The notes: a model not told the origin generated them from the letters alone. Positions 1 to 11,219 are shown, numbered from the stretch's first letter. The stretch: DNA of 64,000 nt from Symbiodinium sp. CCMP2592 (GCA_905221615.1 CAJNDT010002890.1:1200001-1264000), one strand, 5' to 3'. Numbers and translations: made by a program.

Positions 1-528
1 TGCTTGTCTTCCCAGCTCTCGATCAGACGTTTCCCGCAGTTCCACTGGATCTTCATCATTCCAAATCGTTACTTTCGTAGCATCATTCAAGAGGCTTGGG
101 GTTGGCTCAAACTTCATGGGAGACATAGACATCCAGTCCATAGGTTCACCCTCTCTGATAGGCCCAGGTTTCCCAGAACGCATCTTTAGACCAGGGTTGG
201 TCGCCTGTCCACTGGCAGCCTGAACCACATCTGAAGTTCTCCCTGTCTCACCATTTCCCGAGCCTTCTGTAGGAAGTCCCTTCCCCTTCCCTCCAGACCC
301 CAACTCATAGTCAGGCTCCAGAACATCATCGTCTACTCGAACCTCGGGAAGCTTCTTGGCCCCATCAAGCCCTTGAGGTCTCGCCTTCTGAAGCTCAACC
401 TCTGCCTTGGCCTTGTCCGACCAGAAGGGGTGCGCTGTCGGCGAGGTCTCCTCCGTAGCCAAGGCAGTCTCCTGTTCCTGATCCCTGGCATCAGGATCTT
501 GCCGTCGGCGGCGCATGGAGGGGTCCAT
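1..528 (-). CDS. N-terminal part of a hydrophilic protein, possibly retroelement polyprotein leader (runs off left edge)
   Basis: A 176-codon frame is open from an ATG at 528 down to base 1, so the C-terminus is missing. An in-frame TAG at 541-543 lies just upstream, making this ATG the first possible start. Its context (ACAATGG, A at -3 and G at +4) is favourable. The protein begins MDPSMRRRRQDPDARDQEQ, then has the segment HPFWSDKAKAEVELQKARP (residues 33-51), an acidic patch with DDD (66-68), a Gly/Lys-rich linker (78-84) and Met/Pro-rich sequence near 130-145. It is charged, with no signal peptide or membrane segment, and looks largely disordered. From memory, a Pro-Phe-Trp/His-Ser-(D/E)-(K/R) stretch followed by a Glu/Leu-rich helix occurs near the start of many dinoflagellate Copia-type or gag-like proteins. 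That assignment is inference; no protease, integrase or reverse transcriptase motif lies inside the window. Confidence 0.75.
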   Translation of the reverse strand, partial: MDPSMRRRRQDPDARDQEQETALATEETSPTAHPFWSDKAKAEVELQKARPQGLDGAKKLPEVRVDDDVLEPDYELGSGGKGKGLPTEGSGNGETGRTSDVVQAASGQATNPGLKMRSGKPGPIREGEPMDWMSMSPMKFEPTPSLLNDATKVTIWNDEDPVELRETSDRELGRQA

Positions 529-540
529 TGTTTCGAGGGA

Positions 541-1024
541 CTAGATCTAGAAAGTTATCTCAGCGAACCTATCACCCGACTAAGCTAGGACCTAGAGCCT
601 AGACTTATAAAGTCGGGGAGCGGAGGGCGATACTTAGGGGCCTAAGCCTACAAAGTAGAGCTAAAGGAACCCTAAGGGAGCTTGGGCTCCTAACCTCTTT
701 TCGAGGAGTTACCGGGGAAGGGCCTTTAGAAGAACCTGGCTACCTAAGCTTTGGACTCTAGGCTCAACCCTGAACTTACACCCCGAAAGCACGCAACAAC
801 TTTATATACGCTGAGCAAAAAAGGCCTGCATGTGCGTGTCATCATGCGCAGGGGCTCATGCTGAATCTCCAACAATTAGAATAGGGTTTTGGGGTATACT
901 ATACTCTAATTCTAATAAGGACCCCCCAAAATAGTATAAGTGTAACGAGTTTCATGCGCAGACCCAGCCCGTGAGCTCCCCAAGAGAATCTGACAGTCCA
1001 AGTACCACAACTACTGCTTTACAG
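541..1024. other. Non-coding stretch with one foldback remnant
   Basis: No convincing gene. It lies upstream of the minus-strand ATG at 528, so its left part should hold that gene's promoter and 5' leader, but no defined motif is recognised. Bases 871-942 form an imperfect hairpin (GGGTTTTGGGG against CCCCCCAAAA) resembling the elements at 43739-43873 and 48936-49028. Confidence 0.4.
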
Positions 1025-2867
1025 TGCTACCATCCTTATCCAGATTCCGACACCTGATCTTTCGTTGCTTGGGACCCTGAAGAGCAAGCCGAAAAAAGCA
1101 ACGATTCCATGTGCCCAAGGCCACAGACTCTCTTCATCAAAGCGCCCGGATCCCTTAAGTAGCTCAAATCTTCGCACCTGTATCTATAAGCAGTGTCACA
1201 GTGAGCATTCACTGTGAGCTTACATGGAGAGTTGGAGACCTGGTAACTAGTTCGTTTGTAAACCCAAAAGTATCCCAGCTCTATTTCGGATCCCTTCATA
1301 GGCTACTTACAAGTCTACTCACTACCTGCTTACTAAGTCCCCCGACCCTCCAAGAGAGTTCTGGGGTCTTGGCTGCAGGGTCTATGAGTCTCAAGAGGGT
1401 ATACTGCATGCAGGACTATGGGCGAGTGTATACAAGAACCATACGTGCACTGAGGTACGTTTGGTTGCCGCTTTGGTATATCAGCGCCTTTGCACGCACC
1501 GAAAGGGTCCAAGGGCCCACGGGTTATCCTGGTCGGTGCGCTGTTAAGATCAATGAGTCGACATACTTGGGGTTTGTGTATAGGGCCAACACACAGTAGC
1601 CTAGTAGTACAAAGCTCCATCGCTACCTGGGTCCCAAAAACCTAAAGCCCTAAAGCACTATAAACCCTCAATCCTTAACGGCCTAAATTCTTACGTCTTT
1701 CGATGTCCCAGCCCATGAACCTTAAACACCAAGCCCGAAACCCAAGACTCCCTAAGCCATCTGAGGCCTAGTTTTGAATCCTGAACATGATGTTGCCATA
1801 ATTGGTTCCCAAAGCCCTAATTTCCCATTGTAGGCTGTTGGTTCGGGCCTCGCCATATGCACTGCAGACGGGCGATTATAGCCTTTCGTTGGGTTTCTTC
1901 AGGCTCTGCTTGAAGGGAGGAAGGTTGTTGTTTAGGGTGTAGGGTTCCAAAAAACGAAAGCATGAGCAGAGTTTGATTTTCCTGAGAGCTATTAGCGTTG
2001 AGTGCCTCGACACCCTGAACTAGGACTCCGTTAAGGGTACCTGTAAGTCTTGCTAAGTCCCCCCTGCAACTTAGCTACTGTAGTGGATCCCAATCACCAG
2101 ACCTTCATCCCCAAGCCTAGGCCTACGTAGATACTAACTCGCCAAGGTTCGATCAGGAAGAGCATCGGCGAATGGATCCAGTGCCTCGTCACTCTTGGTC
2201 CTACGTGGTTGAGGTTAGAAGTGTTTGATGGAAACATCCGGTCAAGGCTGTTCGACGAATCGTATGGGGTGTAATTATACTAGGGCCCAGAGTAGGCCCT
2301 TATTCCCTTTTTAAGGGTTTAGGTTCCCTTATAACCCCCTTTATCCCCAAAAGGGCACCCTTTTTATTCCTAGGTTACTCTTGGGTCTAGTATACACCCT
2401 AAACCCTAAACCCTAAACCCTACAGACAGGCGGTTCTATCTTGGAAAGGTTCTCTGGAGCTCAGGGTGGATTGTTGCTTGGAGAGTCGGGGGACTTAGTA
2501 AGTAGGGGCTCCTTTAAAGGGGATTATAAGGGTTCCTTTAAAGGGCTCTATAGGGGTACTATAGGGTTTAGGGTTTAGGGTTCAGGGACTTAGTAAGTAG
2601 GTAATAAGTAGACTTATAAGTATCCTAAAAGGGATCCTAATTGGGGTTATGGTACTTATAAGTCTCCAAAATAACTAGTCACTAAGTCCCCCGACCCTCC
2701 AAGTGAGGGCTCATGGCTAATCTATAGTCATCATCTCGTCAAGCTACCCGATCGAATCTAATCTAGGTACATAGTCATTTTTCTGCGCTTGCACTCCTTC
2801 TTTTTTTCTCTCTTTATTCTGTCTTAATTCGTTCTTGCATGCATTTTTTTGTTTTTTTCTCTCTCTT

Positions 2868-2917
<50 letters not shown>

Positions 2918-3247
2918 TCACACTCTCACTCACTCACTCACTCACTCACTCACTGTCTCAGCCGGTCTCACTCCTTTCTTCGTCTCGGTCTCTCACAGCG
3001 AAAGAGGAAGCTTCACCCCAAGCCAGCCACACATGCAGTGCGATCTATGTGGACGTTGAAGCAACCAGTTTCGAATCAGTAAAGCTTCAAATGTATAGAT
3101 CGTAAAAGTATTGAACACCATCGCCCCTATAATGCCCAAATGCCTAAGTCAGAAAATCCCAAATGGAGCTTCTGCGCCACGGACTGCTCAGGATATGCGT
3201 GGATGCTACAACCGGCACATTGCTCGCTATGGGAGCGTCTTGGCATT
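1025..3247 (+). CDS. Tentative multi-exon gene fragment, function unknown
   Basis: Six open segments can be joined with AG/GT boundaries and matching phases: 1025-1200, 1379-1595, 1834-1923, 2426-2465, 2999-3067 and 3153-3247 (687 nt). Donors read GTGAGC, GTAGCC, GTTGTT, GTGGAT, GTTTCG and GTACTA; acceptors include TTTACAG, GCTGCAG, TTGTAG, CTACAG and CTCACAG. Sample translated pieces are YVWLPLWYISAFARTERV (exon 2) and QTGDYSLSLGFFRLCLKGG (exon 3). The proposed intron 1 is almost entirely a family A foldback element, intron 4 contains another, and the CT microsatellite supplies the pyrimidine tract before 2999. No start codon or known domain was found. Open segments of this length are expected by chance in 64 kb and there was freedom in choosing splice sites, so this is a hypothesis only. 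Confidence 0.2.
1224..1354. mobile_element. Family A foldback (MITE-like), degenerate left end
   Basis: The right terminus carries the family A end CCCCCGACCCTCCAAG preceded by TACTAAGT. The left terminus (GGAGAGTTGGAGACCTGG) is a decayed partner. It fills most of a proposed intron (1201-1378). Confidence 0.55.
2280..2390. mobile_element. Family Q foldback, 4-bp target duplication TATA
   Basis: A 111-bp element beginning CTAGGGCCCAGAGTA and ending TACTCTTGGGTCTAG, forming imperfect terminal inverted repeats. It is flanked by TATA at 2276-2279 and 2391-2394. It differs from the copy at 17847-17957 at a single base in the centre. Confidence 0.85.
2398..2424 (-). repeat. Telomere-type CCCTAAA array
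   Basis: Three to four perfect CCCTAAA heptamers directly to the right of the family Q element. Interstitial, not a chromosome end. Confidence 0.85.
2477..2703. mobile_element. Family A composite foldback (227 bp) with internal TTTAGGG array, target duplication TG
   Basis: Starts CTTGGAGAGTCGGGGGACTT and ends CCCCCGACCCTCCAAG, with TG on both flanks (2475-2476, 2704-2705). The centre carries GGGTTTAGGGTTTAGGG and a second internal copy of the end motif (GGGACTTAGTAAGTAGG). A near twin lies at 60888-61118. Confidence 0.85.
2862..2954 (+). repeat. CT dinucleotide tract followed by CACT tetramers
   Basis: About 25 CT units pass into CACACTCACACT and then a (CACT)n run. It gives open frames of Ser/Leu or Ser/His in several frames, which are artefacts. 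It could serve as a pyrimidine tract for the acceptor-like CTCACAG at 2992-2998. Confidence 0.9.
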
Positions 3248-4458
3248 GTACTAGTTTGTTGATTTGTGTTGATAATTATAATGTGATTGTCCAAATGCCC
3301 AGCACCCCACGCCCCAAATCCAAACCTGCACTCAAACTTCCTAAACCCAACCGCGAACCCCGATCCTGCGCTTTGATCCTGAACCCAGGTTTGGTTGGTT
3401 CGGGGTTTAATGTGAGTTTAGGGTTCAGGGTTCAGGCGCAGCAGGATCTTTGGTTCAGCTTTTGTTGTGGTCGTTAGTTTTGGCCTGAAGCCTTACAAGC
3501 CCCAGCCTCTAAACCAAAAATACAAGACGTCGCCTCCTGCCCATACCGTTGACCCTTTGCGGCCTGACTGGTGCGCTTTTAGATAGACATGTAGTAGTAC
3601 ATACCATCGTGGCATACCTATCCCCGCAAATCATTCCTTGTCGAGGACGTATATCAGGAAATTGCAACAAGGAGCCCTGAAAATGCAGATTCGTTTAGGG
3701 TTACGCTAAACCGCTTGGCCCTGAAACACGAATGCACGAAATCCTAAACCTGAAACCTCAAACAGTCGTTGCCGTCTCTCAGTGTTGAACCTTCGTGCGA
3801 GAGGTTGTCGCGGAAAACCTAGGCGACATGGCTCCTGAATGCGGCAATGCCAGGCGGTGGAGGCTCTGTGTGCGCATTGGAAAGCCCACAAAACCTCTGA
3901 ATCCATGATAGTAGCATTCTACAGCCCATACGTCAAATAGTGGAATATGGCAGCTTCCTTACAAAGAAGGTGCCGGATTATGTCCAAGAAGGCAGTATTA
4001 GGGTTATTCGTACGTTGCTTTCACCCGAAGTATGGTGCATCTACTGAATCTAGCAAATCTTCGCCAAAATGTGGGAGATACATTACCAGCCTGGCTTGAT
4101 TGCAGGCTGTAGGGTTTCTGTGTGTCGAGCCTTCTACTTACTTCTGTGTTGAGGGCTTTAGGGTTCGTGTTTAGGGATTCGGGTCTTGGGTCTGGGTGGG
4201 TGTCTTTCGGAACGGAGATGAAGCGCCGAGGCTTGGGTCAAGTAGCCAGGTACTGGAGGTCGGAATAATTGAATAGTATAGTTGTATAGTCAGTGCAGCC
4301 CAGTATCAGTATAGCCTCTTTCTAAGTATAGACCTATAACAGATCTTCACTATCAGTATAATTAGCTTCTTTCTAATTTCAGAAATAGGTTCAGTACAAT
4401 GGGCGGCACCCTGAGCTCTGACTTGAAGAAAAACCCGAAGCCCGAAACCCTAATTTAG
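3248..4458. other. Mixed region with possible short exon near 3769-3890
   Basis: Contains C-rich then G-rich telomere-like runs (3300-3385, 3410-3440) with an inverted GATCCTGCGC/GCGCAGCAGGATC pair. After AACAG at 3768 there are short open segments in more than one frame (3769-3900), so no model could be fixed. 4120-4200 holds degenerate TTTAGGG sequence. No RNA gene recognised. Confidence 0.3.
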
Positions 4459-4547
4459 AGGCAAAACGATTACCGAAACTATTTTGGGGTTCCTTCTTAT
4501 AATTAGGTATCATGGGCCCCAAAACCTTAAATATTAAGGCCACTACA
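4459..4547. mobile_element. Family D foldback, decayed
   Basis: Matches the family D layout: ATTACC near the left end, a centre reading GGGGTTCCTT...ATGGGCCCCAAAACC, and AAGGCC.CTACATTA at the right. The left TAGGGGCC end is eroded. Confidence 0.5.
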
Positions 4548-4663
4548 TTATAGTACCCTTATAGAGCCCTTAGAGAAGTATAGAACCCTTTAAGGATCCC
4601 TTTAAAGGAACCCTATTCTAATTTTTGAGGCCCCTTCCTTAAGCCGTCAAAGCCCAATGTCAG

Positions 4664-4730
4664 GAGGTCTTGGACGCGGGCGCAGCGGCGTTGACCAAGG
4701 GATGCTTCCAGGCTCTTCGTGGGCTTTGCG
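4664..4730 (+). CDS. Exon-like GC-rich island
   Basis: Follows an AATGTCAG acceptor and ends at a GCGG|GTTTAGGG donor that is itself the first telomere-like heptamer of the next array. Reads EVLDAGAALTKGCFQALRG in one frame with G/C-rich third positions. Incoming phase 0, outgoing remainder of 2 nt. No known domain. Confidence 0.25.
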
Positions 4731-4826
4731 GGTTTAGGGTTTAGGGTCTATAGGGTTCCGGGTCCGGAACCTAGCATTCAGAGTTTAGTTTAGGGTTTAG
4801 GGTTGAGGGTTTAGGGTTTAGAGTTA
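4731..4826 (+). repeat. TTTAGGG telomere-like array (interrupted)
   Basis: GTTTAGGGTTTAGGG at 4731 onward and again at 4785-4826, with degenerate heptamers between. Starts exactly at the donor-like GT of the preceding exon-like island. Confidence 0.8.
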
Positions 4827-5921
4827 ACAATAGTAAGTAGTAGTGCTGTATACGATATACTGCTTCAATCGCTACCCTGGGTTAGTAACAACCAACAGTC
4901 ATGCTACGCTATACCCCAAGCATACTCTATCAGCTGTTCAATCCCGTATTTTCGGGATGGGGTTTAGTGAAAGCCGAACAACCTCGAGCAGCATGATCTG
5001 ATTCGTAGTAGGGAAAGGAGGAATGGGCAAAAGGAACGTAAAAGGAACTATATAAGGGGCTATCATGGCCCTGGTTCTTACTAATAGTAGGGAATGAGGG
5101 AATGCGTGCAAGGGACTTCTATAGGGGACTATCATAGGGCTCCATTCCCCCTTTCCGTACTAAGAACCGGGAGTTTTATCCCGGACTGCCGACTGGCTGC
5201 CTTTCGGGCCTAAATATCCTAGGTTTACCGTGGCCCTGAATCTACCTTTTAAGGGCACCTTATCGTGATTTCCTTACATAAGTCCGTTAAAAGATAGGTT
5301 TTCCCAGGGATAAGGTAGGGTTTAGGGATGAGCAGTTGAACCCCTAAACCTTGTCATTAGGTAGCTTTGTACATCGGGAGCCCTCATTCCCACGAATGAG
5401 CCAGGAGGCTACGACGAGTCGCTCTGCTTGCTGTGCGCTTCTGCTGTGGCCTATGTCGCTGGGCTTTACGGCTTTACTGGGTTCTTGTAGAGGAACTTAG
5501 TTTCATGTACTATAATAACGGATCTAAAGTAATTATAAATATAATGGGGCATGTGTCGCAGGGCTTCAGGGTTTATGGTTGATCTTTGTTTGTTTCAATG
5601 GAAGTTGGATGCTTCAATGCCTTGGCCCTTGCTGAATTCGAGGGTTGAGGGTTTAGGGTTGGGGGTTTGGGTTTTGTTGCTTGGTTTGTATACAAAAAGC
5701 TGAGGCACTCAAGCAAGAAGTCTCGAGTTTTGCTTTTGGAGGTATTGCATAGACGCTCGGCCCTCCTCCACATGAACCCTATAAGCCCTAAGCCCGGACC
5801 CTCCGCCCCCCTCGCCTTCCAAACGAAAGCGATCCTAGGCGGTGTGCATGAGCCCGCTGAGCACCGACGCAAAGCAGTTCTTCTTCGGAACCCTTGGGTC
5901 CCTTCTTGCCAGCTCCTCAGA
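4827..5921. other. Non-coding, degenerate internal repeats
   Basis: 5035-5160 has two similar segments (GGAACTATATAAGGGGCTATCAT and a diverged second copy) forming a decayed tandem or foldback unit. 5640-5670 is a TTTAGGG-type run. No gene or RNA recognised. Confidence 0.4.
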
Positions 5922-6031
5922 CCCTAGGACTCCATGTACCCATATAGTAGGTACTTAGACCTTCAAGGGGTCCCTACATGGATACTTTAAGGCCCTAAGT
6001 ACCTACTATATGGGTACATGGAGCCTTTGGG
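5922..6031. mobile_element. Family I foldback, 3-bp target duplication AGA
   Basis: Ends CCCTAGGACTCCATGTACCC and GGGTACATGGAGCCTTTGGG pair as inverted repeats around a TAGGTACTTAG core. AGA lies on both flanks (5919-5921 and 6032-6034). Confidence 0.8.
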
Positions 6032-7738
6032 AGAGTGGTTCTCTAAATTAAGGTCCGTTTTTCGGGTACCTTTCATAAGGGTGCCGTACGGCGGCGAGCT
6101 AGAAAGGGGTGGTTTGGGGTGTGGCATTGGTTTTGAGAGGTCGCTGTTGGGTTTTAGTCGGGTTTGCATTGGCGCTTCAAGATTCTACTGGCTGGAGGGT
6201 TTTGGGGTTTGGGTCCAAGTTTAGGATTTAAAAGGGTTGAGGTTCTTGCCGTTTTTGCAAGGGTTAGGCGAAGGGCTAGGGAAGTACATGAGCTTCGAGG
6301 CTTCCAAACTCGCAAGTATTCGCAGTCATGCACCATAGCCGAAGACCCTAACTAAACCTGAGGGTGCTTCCCCTAAATTCTAAACCCTGAAGCCAAAACG
6401 CATCATGTCTGAAAATAGGGGACTCTATATAGTACCCTGAATATTAGGATCTAGGGGACCTTCCTATATAGTACTAGGATCCTTGTTATGATATGGACCC
6501 CAGAATAAGGTACCTCAAACTCTAAACCCTTCTTGATCCCCGATAGAAGCCTTAGTCACTGACTCCTTAAAGGAACCCTTGGACCCCAAGACAAGGGACC
6601 CTAAACCCTGAGCCGTTAGAGATCCCATATGTAGTTTCACAGTTGAGGGCAAAATGCCAGCGCTTCTTGGAGAAAGGGTGCACATCAACTTTAAAAAACG
6701 AGATCCCCTATGGAACCGACAAAGGAGCCCTTAAAGGAAATTATGGACCCCAAAATGAGGTACCCCTAATTTTCGGAGATCCCTTGGCCGCCCGAGGTTC
6801 TTTTCATGAGCCCCGCCCGGGTCTCAGACAGAGCGGGAGCGGGACATGGAAGGATTGTCCGAAGCGCCGGGGTTTGGGATTTAGGGTTTAGGCGTTTAGG
6901 GTTTTAGGGGTTTGGGGTTTAGGGGGTTTGTGGGTGTGCATGCGGGCTTGTGGTGAAGATGGGTCGCATCTACATGTTCAACCCGCGCCATGTCAGAATA
7001 CCTAGTAGCACAGGAACAATGGACATCACGAAGTCCAAAACCTAAAGCCTCAAGGCTTCAGAATGTCCTACAAATTCCCGACTGAACGGTAACCGCTGAA
7101 ACCCGAACCCCAAACACTAATAACCCCCAAACACCCAGACCTATCATGGAACCAGCATACAAACCTTATGCGAACGTTTGGGCTTCATGGAAGCCTTGGG
7201 AGAAAGAGTGATCCAGAGGCTTTCATTACTCGAGCGAGGGTTCTCGAGGGTTCTGGATCAGGATTTTGGCATTTGGGTTTCAAGATCTTCAAGTCCAGTG
7301 TTCCGAGGGAAGGGATTTATGGGTTTGGGGCTCGGGCCTCAGTGTTTTATTCGGCTGTGAGGATGCAGTGCCAAGCTCAACATGGTGTTTTTTAGGCTGC
7401 AGCCAAACCAAACCACAACAAGGACCGCAAACGGGATCGTGATGTTGAGCAGCAAGGAAGACGTTTCAGGGCTTCTGCTTCTGCGTATGTTGCTTCGTTG
7501 TTAGTTCAGCCTTTCTGGCACAGCAGTGAGAGGAGGAGCAGTACTGCAGTACCCTCAACCCTATACCCGAAATGATAGATCCTGGACCCTAAGTCCCAGA
7601 TTTTGAATCCTCAGCCCGACCCTGAACTTGGGATCGACCTCGGGATCTCTCAGGCCTTGTCACAGAGGGCGTTTCGTACGCCGCTGCTCTTCGAGGCTCT
7701 ACATGCATGGGGCTTGCGGGGCCAAGGTCGAGTGCTAC
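6032..7738. other. Telomere-like and decayed foldback sequence
   Basis: 6405-6500 and 6690-6787 hold decayed relatives of family H (AATTTTCGGAGATCCC against GAGATCCCC). 6872-6930 is a dense TTTAGGG-type array. Short open frames near 6240-6350 and 7180-7390 lack support. No recognised gene. Confidence 0.4.
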
Positions 7739-7739
7739 G

Positions 7740-7859
7740 TGGGTGATTGTCAAAATTATGGCCCTTTTTGGGTCCCTATTATGATATTATGATGCGGCAC
7801 ATGTTGTTTAGAGCTTAGGGTAATTACCCAAATAGGGACCCTAATTTTGACAACTACCC
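7740..7859. mobile_element. Family C foldback
   Basis: TGGGTGATTGTCAAAATTAT at the left pairs with AATTTTGACAACTACCCA at the right, enclosing GGGTCCCTATT and GATGCGGCAC. No flanking duplication seen in this copy. Confidence 0.75.
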
Positions 7860-7862
7860 AAG

Positions 7863-7965
7863 CAACTGTATGTATGCATGTATGCTTGTGTGTAGGTATG
7901 CATGTGCGCATGTATGTATGTATGCATGCATGCATACATGTAATTATGCGTGTATGCATGCAACC
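7863..7965 (+). repeat. TATG/CATG tetranucleotide tract
   Basis: Irregular (TATG)n/(CATG)n run directly to the right of the family C element. Open frames across it on both strands encode Cys/Met/Val or His/Thr/Cys and are rejected. Confidence 0.85.
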
Positions 7966-9962
7966 CATAGCCCTAAATCCTGATCCCTCCAGTGCTCAGG
8001 ATTCAAGCCTGATTTTGAGTTCATGTCCCGGAAGAGGCCCAAAAGCCGCAGTGGACCTCTATCCTGCTATGCTGCCGGTCTGCAACGGTGTCTTTTTGAT
8101 TTGAAAGTTCCTTGAACTGTTCCAGCAAGGGTTACATGCTTCCTGTTTTGGGTGATGGCGCAGGAATTTTGCATCTATCTCCTAAGAAAAAGCCACATCA
8201 GGTACTGTATACTGTTTAAAGACTGTAGACGACCCGAAGAAGTTGCCATTTGCATGCTTGGAGTCTTAGGGATCCAAGCCTCCAAAGCCCAGTACTTCGA
8301 ATTCGGTATCACATCGCGTAAACCCTTGCACCCTAATCCCCCAAACCATACACCATACATCCTACACAGCCCCCCACACTCTAACTCCTAACCCCCCACA
8401 CTCTATGCCGCAAATCCGGAACCCCAAACCTCTAAAGCCCGAGCCCTAGACACCTAAGCCATCTTAATCCCCTTCTTCCCCAAAACACCCTGACTCCAAG
8501 GTCACCTTTACTTGACTCTCACTGCTTTGGCTTTATCTGCCTTGGCCTTAGTCCTATGCACAAGGCTTGGGTTTCAGGATTTCCCTCAGAAAAGTTCGAA
8601 AGCCAGATTTGTCTTGCGAGTCCACAGACGCACGGCAATGGTGGACTGCATCATACTACGGACAATACGGGACCGAACCGTAGGAGGGCAGTTTCAGGGC
8701 TGCTGGCTATGCATTGACATGATGATGCTGCTTCTGCTCGGACTCGCAGACTCGCGCCACCACCACGAAGCATGATGAGGCTGAGAGCATGGCTTTGCAA
8801 GCAAGGAGATGTAGGAAGAAGATCCGAAGCTACACTCGGGATCCGTACTGCACCCTAAACCACCTGCATCCCTCTAATGTTCAGATCGTGATCCACCAAC
8901 CTTCGCGGAGCATCATCCACACTTGAAGCAAATAAGCCAACCTGGAGCGTCTGTCTTGCCACAAGTCTTCCCGGGCCTGCACATCTATCCTACAATGGTA
9001 AAGTATCGGAAGAACGTGTCGTGTGATTTTCACATATACATATGTATGCTTTTGCACAAGTATAGATACATATGTCTATATATATATATGTATATGTAAG
9101 ATTATTTACATAAACATGTATATATATATATATACATATGTAGGGTCCTCATTCCATTATAAGGTGCCTTCCTGGAGCTTATATGTCGTAGCAGATCCCA
9201 CTGTCGCAGAGGCAACCACTCTCCTGATGCGGCTGCCCTACTGTTTCTCCTGCGGCCTAGTTGCAAAGGGTTTGGGTTTTCCAGAATCCAGCCCTGCATG
9301 TGTTACCGTTGAGGCATCCTCTTCCGCGCAAGCCGCCGGATGTGCTTAAAGTAGGTTGAAGAAGTCAAGCAGAGCGGAGCAGGGCTCATGCGGGTAGCTG
9401 GAGCGGACAGCTTTGGCATATTCGGGGTTTTCGGCCGAAATCTTGCACAAGGGGATGGAAGACAGGTTTGGCAATCCTTGCATCCAGTCGCATGTCGTTT
9501 GAGAGCAGGTTATATAGTGCGTCTAGATCAGCTTGCGATGATGGTACGATTGCAAATCCTGCTGTCCGTTTCAATGTCGCAGGACTACGCACGTCCACTC
9601 GTTCGTTTGTTGGGACGGAGCTGCTCTAGTTCCCGCGAACCCTAAACCTATGTCCAGCCTCGAGTTGCGACTTCACAATGGAAGCTAGTCCAGAAGACTC
9701 CCTAGTAATTATGCCAGCCACATCACCCCCCAAAAAAAAGAAACTTGGCCTACTTGTAGGCTTCAGGTTTATGGGCAATGGTGTTTGAAGCTTGAGGGCT
9801 AGCAGTTTAGGGTTAGTTCGCTCTTGGCAGGGTCTTACGGTTGACAACTCCAGAAGCGTCATCCTTAAGGCCAAAGTCTGTATAGACATACATATACATA
9901 TGCATACATACACGCGATATGTGTACATATATACATATAAATATATATACAAACATATACGT

Positions 9963-9998
<36 letters not shown>

Positions 9999-10132
9999 TA
10001 GTTGGGTACGCGGACCCTTGCGGTACTATGATTTCTGCTTTTTCAGATTCAGAGTTCCGAAGCTCAGACTTCGAAGCCACAGCATGGAGCTCTGCTGGTA
10101 CCTAGGGTTCGGAATAAGGGCTTAAAGGGAAC
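7966..10132. other. Repeat-poor spacer with AT microsatellites
   Basis: 8330-8460 is C-rich degenerate telomere-like sequence. 9030-9142 and 9885-9998 are TA/TATG microsatellites, the second with about 16 consecutive TA units at 9967-9997. Nothing between them is recognisable as a gene. Confidence 0.45.
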
Positions 10133-10221
10133 TCCAGAAAGTTGGAATATGGTTTCATGGTAGGATACCCTATAATTTACCATCGAAGGGCTAGGAGAAT
10201 CATATTCCAACTTTCTGGCTT
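10133..10221. mobile_element. Family J foldback, shortened ends
   Basis: CTCCAGAAAGTTGGAATATG pairs with CATATTCCAACTTTCTGG. The outer TACAGTAGAAG seen in the 57743 copy is missing. Confidence 0.7.
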
Positions 10222-10227
10222 TTACGT

Positions 10228-10304
10228 TAGAATGTAGTTTATGTACCCATATAGTATATACTTGGGCCTTCAAGGGGTTCCTATATAGGTACTTTAAGGC
10301 CTAA
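10228..10304. mobile_element. Family I foldback, right end lost
   Basis: Has the family I left half (ATGTACCCATATAGTATATA) and core (CTATATAGGTACTTTAAGGCC), but stops where the next element begins. Confidence 0.6.
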
Positions 10305-10421
10305 TAAGTAAACCTCATAAAGTTGGAAACCGGATTAAGGCCAAATAGTGCTGGGATTCCTTATACATTCGTCTTAGGGATCGAGGCTATAGGGTTTCCA
10401 CCTTGTTTGGGGTTTACTGTA
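10305..10421. mobile_element. Family J variant
   Basis: Left TAAGTAAACCTCATAAAGTT and right TTTGGGGTTTACTGTA form imperfect ends. The interior (AATAGTGCTGGGATTCC) recurs in reverse orientation in the copy at 48346-48484. Confidence 0.65.
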
Positions 10422-10838
10422 GAGTGTAGCGTGTAATTAGGGTTTAGGGTACACTATTCTGTAGGGTTCCTCATCATAGTTATACAGGCTCTCTTCGAAG
10501 CACTCAGGCCATGATAGTATGCTGGTAGATCCGAGGTTCGCTGTTGGCTTCGTCTCATGCGGCGGAGGCAAGGAAGAACAGCAGGTATAGAATGGTTTAG
10601 GGTGTAGGGTTTAGCAGAGGTTTTGGTGAGCTGGCATGCGGTTTGATTGTTGATTCCACCGATAAAAGGAGGGACCCTTAATAAGGACCCCTAGGTATAT
10701 AACATTAATACCCAGTATATAGCCCGCTTTAGGGTAGGGATCCGCAGCAAGGGTCCCTCTTTTTGCCGTTTGATTAATGTAGTTGCGTTCATGCAAGGCT
10801 GGAGAGCCGCAGGCCTCCAAGATCTGCAATTCTAACTG

Positions 10839-10955
10839 CCCAGACCTTCCAAAATCCCTTAATTAAGGAGTATACCTTAAATTATAATAGGATCCATAAT
10901 ATGATTTAAGGTATATTCCTTAATTAAAGAATTCAGGGATTTTGGAAGGTCTGGG
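10839..10955. mobile_element. Family B foldback, target duplication TG
   Basis: CCCAGACCTTCCAAAATCCC against GGGATTTTGGAAGGTCTGGG, a perfect 20-bp pair. Loop AATAGGATCCATAATATG. TG at 10837-10838 and 10956-10957. Confidence 0.9.
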
Positions 10956-11112
10956 TGATAGTGGAAGCCCTGCAAACACCCTGGAGTTCCCATCTAAGAA
11001 AGCACGACAACGTCAATACCTGAAGCCCACTGCACAGAGAGTCATATTCCCCTCTTGTCTTATGCAATCGTACCATAATGCATACATCCTCAAACCTAAA
11101 TTCTAAACCCTA

Positions 11113-11219
11113 CCCTATAGTCTCCATTGTACTTTTTTTGGCTAACCAAAATCTCTATTATGAGATCCTAACCATAAAACTGGATAACCAAAAGAAGGAA
11201 CTACAATGGAGGCTATAGG
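11113..11219. mobile_element. Family L foldback, target duplication TA
   Basis: CCCTATAGTCTCCATTGTA pairs with TACAATGGAGGCTATAGG. TA on both flanks (11111-11112, 11220-11221). Second copy at 58566. Confidence 0.85.

Noticed and set aside
2835..3105. Three overlapping Ser/Leu frames
   Set aside because: Products of the CT/CACT microsatellite; only the part after 2998 was considered for a possible exon.
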